Part shown: positions 58,769 to 64,000 of the stretch, piece after piece | How positions within the stretch are numbered: position 1 is the first letter of the stretch | Layout: every line of letters begins with the position of its first letter | DNA from: Apiotrichum sp. Y4204 | Taxonomy: Eukaryota > Basidiomycota > Tremellomycetes > Trichosporonales > Trichosporonaceae | DNA length: 64,000 nt | Assembly: GCA_025531455.1 (NCBI GenBank) | Contig: JAMYHL010000068.1 | Coordinates: forward strand, 1-64,000 | Reading direction: 5' to 3' | Made by a program: the position numbers and the translations under genes | Notes under the pieces: generated by a model | The model's input: only the letters and a program-made list of their open reading frames with translations | What the model was told of the DNA's origin: nothing | The model's database searches: none

Positions 58769-60601
58769 CTCATAAGTTCATAAGTCTTGCGAGCCACATG
58801 GGCCCACCGCGATCTTGGGCGTTTGGCACCATGGTAGTCCCAAACGGGGAATAGGCCAGTACCGCGCGGCACGCTCGTCATAGCGCTATAGCGCCGATAT
58901 TGTCCTGCGCGACGTCAGATCATCCGACAGGGAGAGGGCACAAGTTCATCACACTCCAGTTCCAGTCCTGTCTGAATTCCGGCAGACCTCGGCCGTGTCC
59001 GATATGCTGGACGGAGTGCGAAGTCGGCCAGGAGTCGTTCAGGATCTGTGACGGGGACGCGCACCCTGCCCTCGGAGCCGAACAGGGAGCAAACCGTCCG
59101 TACTCCACTGCCGCCGGGCTGGCGGGGCTGAGCTCCTGCCATGTGGGGAGTACACAAACACCTGTGCACCACGCTGCGTACCCGGTTTGCTGATAATTGG
59201 ATCCAGGGGCCGGCACCCGCGGCACACTCGGCACGGCCGGCAGCTGCACTTGCATGCCGTCAGGCCCTGTGCGAACGCGGCGCTAACGTCCGGGGAACAG
59301 GGATCAGTGGCCGTTGGAGCGGTTGTATAATTCTGTGCTTGTAGGCCTGCCTTGTGAAAACCGAGAAGGCGTAGCGTCAATCACTGGAACAGGAGGAAAA
59401 GCAGGAATCGGAGCCAGCGGGACGCTAGCGAAGGCGGTGAGGCGCGCGGTGCGGGGTGCGAGATGGCTGTAGATTATCCGATTAGAATCGTGTGTGAGCA
59501 CTTGATTTTCCGGGCCCTGTGTATTTCCATGTCCATATCCGAGTGTGTTCAAGTGCTGCATGGGTGGTTCCGCTCCATGTAGCGCTTGGAAGAGTTGGAT
59601 GGCTGTCGATGGGGTGGCTCCGAATAATAGGACCACTGCAGGGAGTTCCGAGTACTGGAATCGGAATTCACAACCCCCCTTCACTGCCATTCGTTCAGAG
59701 ACGGACAAGACGCCGAGCTGTAGTGTGCAAATGACATCACATGTCGGTGACTTGACCCAAACGTTGCTGAGCCCTGCTTAGCCCTTGTCGTGTGGTTCTC
59801 CGCGCACAGCCTCTAGATGTTACTTTTTTCTCTTCAGACCCAATCTCGTCACCATCTTCCCCACTGCGCGTATAGCGCACGCCGTTTGGTGAGTGAGGGT
59901 TGGTGGTCAGCATGTCGCAACGACTTGGCATAAGATTCGACGGCTATTTAGCAATGCTCAAGTTCAAAGTTCAGGACTTGGACGAAGGGTTCAGCACATC
60001 AGCACAGGTGGGTTCAGAGTCAGGGTTTGGACAACGTCGCCTTCCCGTGCCCCGTTCCAAGTATAGATTTCCATCATCAACGGCCAAGACGCATCATGCA
60101 TCTCGTCCCGCGCAAAGCAGTAAAGATGGAAAAGAATGAAAAAAAAAAGAAAAGATTAATCCTTTGGCTCACTATCTGGCCCTTGACCCGCTGCAACCCT
60201 GCGCAACGCTATTCGCTCAATGTGCTCGCGACAATTGAGTAAGGTTTTTTGGTACAGGGACACGGGCTCACACTTGCGGGCTGGCAAGTGCTATTTTTGC
60301 GCACCGACAAAACCTCGGGGTCTCAGCTCCCAGGCTCCCAGGCTTGCAAACTCGCACACGAGGGCGTGCAGCGCGACTATCAATAGTCCTACCGAGATGG
60401 CGCGCGATGGGACAGACATGGCTGGCAGGTATGGTGGACTAGTGGATCAGTGGATCGGTGGACTCTGGCGTGTACGGCGTGTTGGCCTCATGGATCATGG
60501 ATTTTGTACTTGGTTCTGAGCGCGAGCGGCGTTGGAATGTGGCGGGCAGCGGTTGAATGAGAGAAATGAGACAACACACACGCTATTAGCGCGGAGTGCG
60601 C

Positions 60602-60637
60602 GCGCAGAGCACGCAGAGCGCGCAGAGCGCGCAGAGC
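60602..60637. repeat. Minisatellite, 9-bp unit GCGCAGAGC, four copies
   Basis: The four units include one with A in place of the first G. They are read directly and are intergenic. Confidence 0.9.
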
Positions 60638-61443
60638 ATTCCGAACCGCCGAGTCTTGCCATCCCAAGTCGTGCATATTCTGCACAGCTCCACCGCTGTG
60701 ACGATCTAACACGCAGGAACCGGAAAACAAGCACCTTCGGGGAGGCACACCAACTAACGGCATGGCCCAAACCCACCAACGCTGCCCTCTGCCGGGTCTG
60801 CGTTCCGCCCCTGAGAGAGAAAAGCTATCTCAGCTTGCGACCCAGCGATAGTCACTGATGATTGACCGAGGATAAGCTAAGTCGCCCGTGCCAGGAATAA
60901 GTCTTGTTGCGTAGTTCGCGCACATTGGCGGCGAGACAGCGCACAGCATCCGAGCGCCTCCTGGATCCCAGGACCTCATGCCTGCAGGTGTACGGCGGCC
61001 ACAAAGTTGTTTGCCAAAGCTAGATAACTAGAGGGCAGAGGCGCAGAGGGCAGGGCGCAGAGATCGAGCAGCACGAGCAGGAAACACGTCCGGCATATCG
61101 GTATGGAACCACCGACGTGCCTTCAGCTTGTGCGGCGTGCCAACCCAGTTTATTTGCCGGGCGTGTCTGTTTTCTTCGGTCTGGCTGGTAGCTCGCGCGA
61201 GCTCGGGGCAGCCAGCCTCTATCGCAAGGTACTGCAGAGCTGCAGATAGACCGACCGTGTTGAATGGGAATACTTAAGAAACGACTGTGCACTGCAGCCG
61301 ACCGCTCGTCCCTCCTTCCACTTCTTTTATCGTCTTCGTTCGACTTTGCCGCAGCTCGGCTCGTATTTCCCCCCTCATCGACAACCTCCTTCTATTCTCC
61401 GCCCCGCTCTCCGACCGCCTCGACTCTCGTTCCCCTTCTCGAC

Positions 61444-62876
61444 ATGTTCGCGCTCGCGACCCTCCTCCTTCCCCTCGCTGCCGCCGCGCCCTGGTTCCAG
61501 CCCGCGGACAGCCCCGCGGCCAGCCTGTTCAAGCGCGACGGGGCAACCCCTGACCCCAACTCGCCCGGTACGTATCGCGTGCTTCTGTTCCTCACCGCTG
61601 ACCATCAGACTGGGCTACTCACTACCCCCCGGCCCTCGCCGTCCCCAACGTCAGCACCATCCCCAAGCCCTGGCTCGACAAGCTTAACAGCATCACTCTC
61701 CCCTCGTCCAACCCTGTCGCTACCCTCACTGGCTGCTGCAACATCAAGTACAATGTGAACGGAAAGATGGTCGACGGCATGGACCCCTCCATCTGCTCGT
61801 TCACCGCCGGCTGCCACACCGACACCGACCTGTTCCTTGCTCCCGATGGCGTGTTTGTGGTGAGTTCAGCGGGTCGTCCAGACTCCACTTCGTGCCATGT
61901 GCCACTGTGCTCCAACACTAATCGCAGCTTACCTTTGATGACGGTCCGACAGAGGCGTCGCCCGAGCTCTACTCGTTCCTGCAACAGAACAATGCCACCA
62001 CCAAGGCGACCCACTTTATGATCGGCGGTAACATCCTGGGTGACCCCAAGGGCATGCTTGCTGCCTTCAACGGAGGTGGTCACATTGCTGTGCACACCTG
62101 GTCGCACAAGTACAGTAAGTCTGAAGAGGCTGCACTATCATTACAGCCTGCTAACAGTCACAGCCACCTCGCTCTCCAACGAGCAAGTCGTTGCTGAGCT
62201 TGGCTGGACCATGCAGATCATCCATGACCTCACGGGCGGCCGTCTTCCGGCCTACTGGCGCCCTCCCTACGGTGACACTGACAACCGTGTCCGCGCCATT
62301 GCTGAGCAGGTCTTTGGCATGAAGGCGGTTCTCTGGAACCGCGACACCAACGACTGGGCTATCGGCGACAAGCCCGACGTCACCCGCGACACGGTTTCGA
62401 ACACCATCTGGACGTGGCTTACCGGTTCCAAGTCTCCCGGTATCCTCGCCCTCGAGCATGAGCTTAACCAGAACACTGTCGAGGTCTTTATTGGCCAGTA
62501 CCCCAACATTGCCAAGCAGGGCTGGACCGTGGACAACGTCGCCGACGCCTTCAAGCTCCACTGGTACCAGAACGCCGAGGGCAACCAGGGTCCCATTGCG
62601 GTCGCCATGAACGTCTCGGAGATCGCCCACGACCTCAACAAGACCGCCCCCTTCCCTGGAGCCTCGTCTGCCGCGCCCTTGCCCTCTGGCTCCATGAACA
62701 CTCTCCCAAAGAACGGCTCGACCTCTGGCACCGCAAATGGCACCGCAAATGGCACGGAGCCCTCTGGCAAGCAGAACAAGCAGAACAACAAGGACCAGGC
62801 AGGCAGCGGCGCTGCCGCCCTTGTCATCCCCGGCGCAACCATCCTCGTCGCCGCCCTCTCTATCCTCGTCGTCTAA
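61444..62876 (+). CDS. Chitin deacetylase, GPI-anchored type
   Basis: Four exons (61444-61567, 61609-61859, 61928-62114, 62164-62876) give about 424 residues. There is a signal peptide ([17 protein letters not shown]) and a possible dibasic processing site (LFKR). The NodB deacetylase domain has motif 1 LTFDDGP (catalytic base and metal-binding Asp), motif 2 HTWSH (metal-binding His pair) and motif 3 RPPYGD. Motif 4 is DTNDW and motif 5 is LALEHELN. A Ser/Thr/Asn-rich, N-glycosylatable stalk and a hydrophobic tail ([19 protein letters not shown]) follow, typical of a GPI-attachment signal. The enzyme (EC 3.5.1.41) removes acetyl groups from nascent cell-wall chitin to form chitosan outside the plasma membrane. 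The last intron has two AGs six bases apart; the downstream one (exon from 62164) is preferred because it gives HTWSHKYTTSLSNE without an inserted dipeptide. It belongs to the Cda family of basidiomycetes; no paralogue number can be given. Confidence 0.95.
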
Positions 62877-64000
62877 TCTGATCCCATCATGAACCCATCA
62901 GACACTGTCACTGGACTCTTTGGTCTTTACTGCAGACGATCTCACTCAGCCTGTGCCCACACTAGTGGGGTGGGCCATACCGTTCGCATTACACCCACAT
63001 TCCATCCATCCCCGCACAGCATCGCTACGGACAATAACTCTACGGACTATTTATATACAGCCCCGAGTCACGGATCGTCAACGGTTCCGTTGCTCCTAAT
63101 AGCATGTAGCCAGATGCAATACTCATGCAATGATAAGCATAGCACAATGAAACCTGCACCGTCGGCCCGATGGAGAGCCGCGAGCCACGAGCCGCAAGCC
63201 TGGGAGAAGGAACACGGAAAGTTCTTATAACGTAACCCTTCCCCCCGACCGAGCCGTCTCTACAAAGCGATAGATGGCGGGAGGCGCTCGTTGCAAGCCG
63301 CCTCGCTCGAGCTTGCGCACGCTCACACAAGCTCAGTGTAAGATCCAGTGCGCTAGCTCGCTAATCACTCCGATCACATGAAATGCCAGCCACCAGAAAT
63401 AGCACGGAATGCCCACACCGGGCGCAGCGCACGGGCCCCAACAGGTCTGTGCGTTGGCAACTAAGGGTGCGCCTCATTCCGCAGAATCGCGTGTTTGTGT
63501 GCAGAGATTCTCACGCGCGTGTAGGGTACGCGTCGCGCTCGATACAGCCCAGCTAGTCAGGCTTGTCAGTTGGCGGCATCAGTCACTTGAACACTGCGAC
63601 TGCTGCAGGTGGCCTGTGCTCTGACACGGGGCATATCAGTAACTAAAGAGTCATATCTACAGTACGTCCCGAGCGGGGAGTTTGGTCAAGTTGCGAGTCA
63701 CTAGAGGTGTACCGGCTATGGTGGCTCATCTTGTCAACGTACAGCAGGCGGAATCCTCCTGTCCAGAAGTCAGGACTGATCGACAAAGCTTCAAATCTCC
63801 AGATCTGCAGATTTGCAGACGTTCTTCCTCACCAAAATCGGCAGATCGGCGGGTTCACCGTCTGATCTCCGCGTCCTCCAGGGACGTAGGGACGGTTTTC
63901 TATTTAGGCGGCAACCTCGACAACGACCTTGACCCACTTTCCTACATTCTTCTCAAGTCCCAACGTATCGCCAACGCCAAGAATCCAAGCTATTCCAGGG
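62877..64000. other. Terminal region, no gene recognised
   Basis: This holds the chitin deacetylase 3' UTR and then sequence with no supported gene. The last 100 bp contain a TATTTA element at about 63901-63906 followed by CA/CT-rich sequence. This resembles a promoter and leader of a plus-strand gene starting beyond the window (weak inference). Confidence 0.45.

Larger units (their letters stand above)
53450..61443. other. Long gene-poor stretch between kinase and chitin deacetylase
   Basis: About 8 kb carries no supported gene, unusual beside such dense flanks. The first kilobase should hold the histidine kinase promoter. The rest has only short unrelated open frames, several minisatellites and simple repeats (listed separately). 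I see no transposase, reverse transcriptase, tRNA or recognisable relic. One minus-strand open frame (57442-57702) has protein-like composition and is noted separately. The last few hundred bases should contain the chitin deacetylase promoter; CT-rich leader sequence begins near 61310. Confidence 0.55.

Noticed and set aside
59304..59708. 134-codon minus-strand open frame in the gene desert
   Set aside because: No family, start context or splice partners are recognised, and its composition is consistent with chance in GC-rich DNA.

Overview
The window looks like nuclear DNA of a GC-rich basidiomycete yeast or filamentous fungus, most probably a tremellomycete (Trichosporonales/Tremellales-like). 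Genes are dense and spliced, with very short introns (many of 34-36 nt) that have GTGAGT-type donors and CTAAC/CTGAC branch motifs. The gene set (RPA190, RPC40, SEC22, FAB1, SET1, URI/BUD27, an ADP1-type ABC transporter, a hybrid histidine kinase, a chitin deacetylase) is typically fungal. The taxonomic placement is an inference from intron style and protein flavour, not from a search.

Layout. 1-8.5 kb: gene-poor, with a badly decayed multicopper oxidase (laccase-like) relic on the minus strand (about 5.8-6.8 kb), a second unidentified ORF remnant (about 7.5-7.8 kb) and minisatellites. 8.57-12.0 kb: ADP1-like ABCG transporter (+). 12.2-14.9 kb: BAR-SH3 protein with a cysteine-rich tail (-). 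15.7-18.2 kb: URI1/BUD27 unconventional prefoldin (+). 18.3-19.5 kb: RPC40 (-). 19.8-20.8 kb: SEC22 (+). 21.5-23.3 kb: tail-anchored acyl-CoA-binding protein, ATG37/ACBD5-like (-). 24.5-29.9 kb: RPA190, the largest subunit of RNA polymerase I (+). 30.3-32.8 kb: Cid1-type nucleotidyltransferase with a long disordered N-terminus (+). 33.4-41.3 kb: FAB1 PtdIns3P 5-kinase (+). 42.3-43.8 kb: unrecognised Gln/Asn/Pro-rich protein interrupted by several tiny introns (+). 44.6-48.6 kb: SET1 histone H3K4 methyltransferase (+). 49.0-53.4 kb: GAF-type hybrid histidine kinase (-). 53.5-61.4 kb: long gene-poor stretch. 61.4-62.9 kb: GPI-type chitin deacetylase (+). The last 1.1 kb shows no gene.

Functional themes. 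Three neighbouring genes (URI1, RPC40, RPA190) belong to RNA polymerase assembly or composition. SEC22, the acyl-CoA-binding protein and FAB1 belong to membrane traffic and organelle biology. SET1, the Cid1-like enzyme and the histidine kinase are regulatory, and the chitin deacetylase and ABC transporter act at the cell surface. No tRNA, rRNA, CRISPR array or intact transposon was found. Exon boundaries given below were worked out by hand from splice signals and reading-frame continuity.
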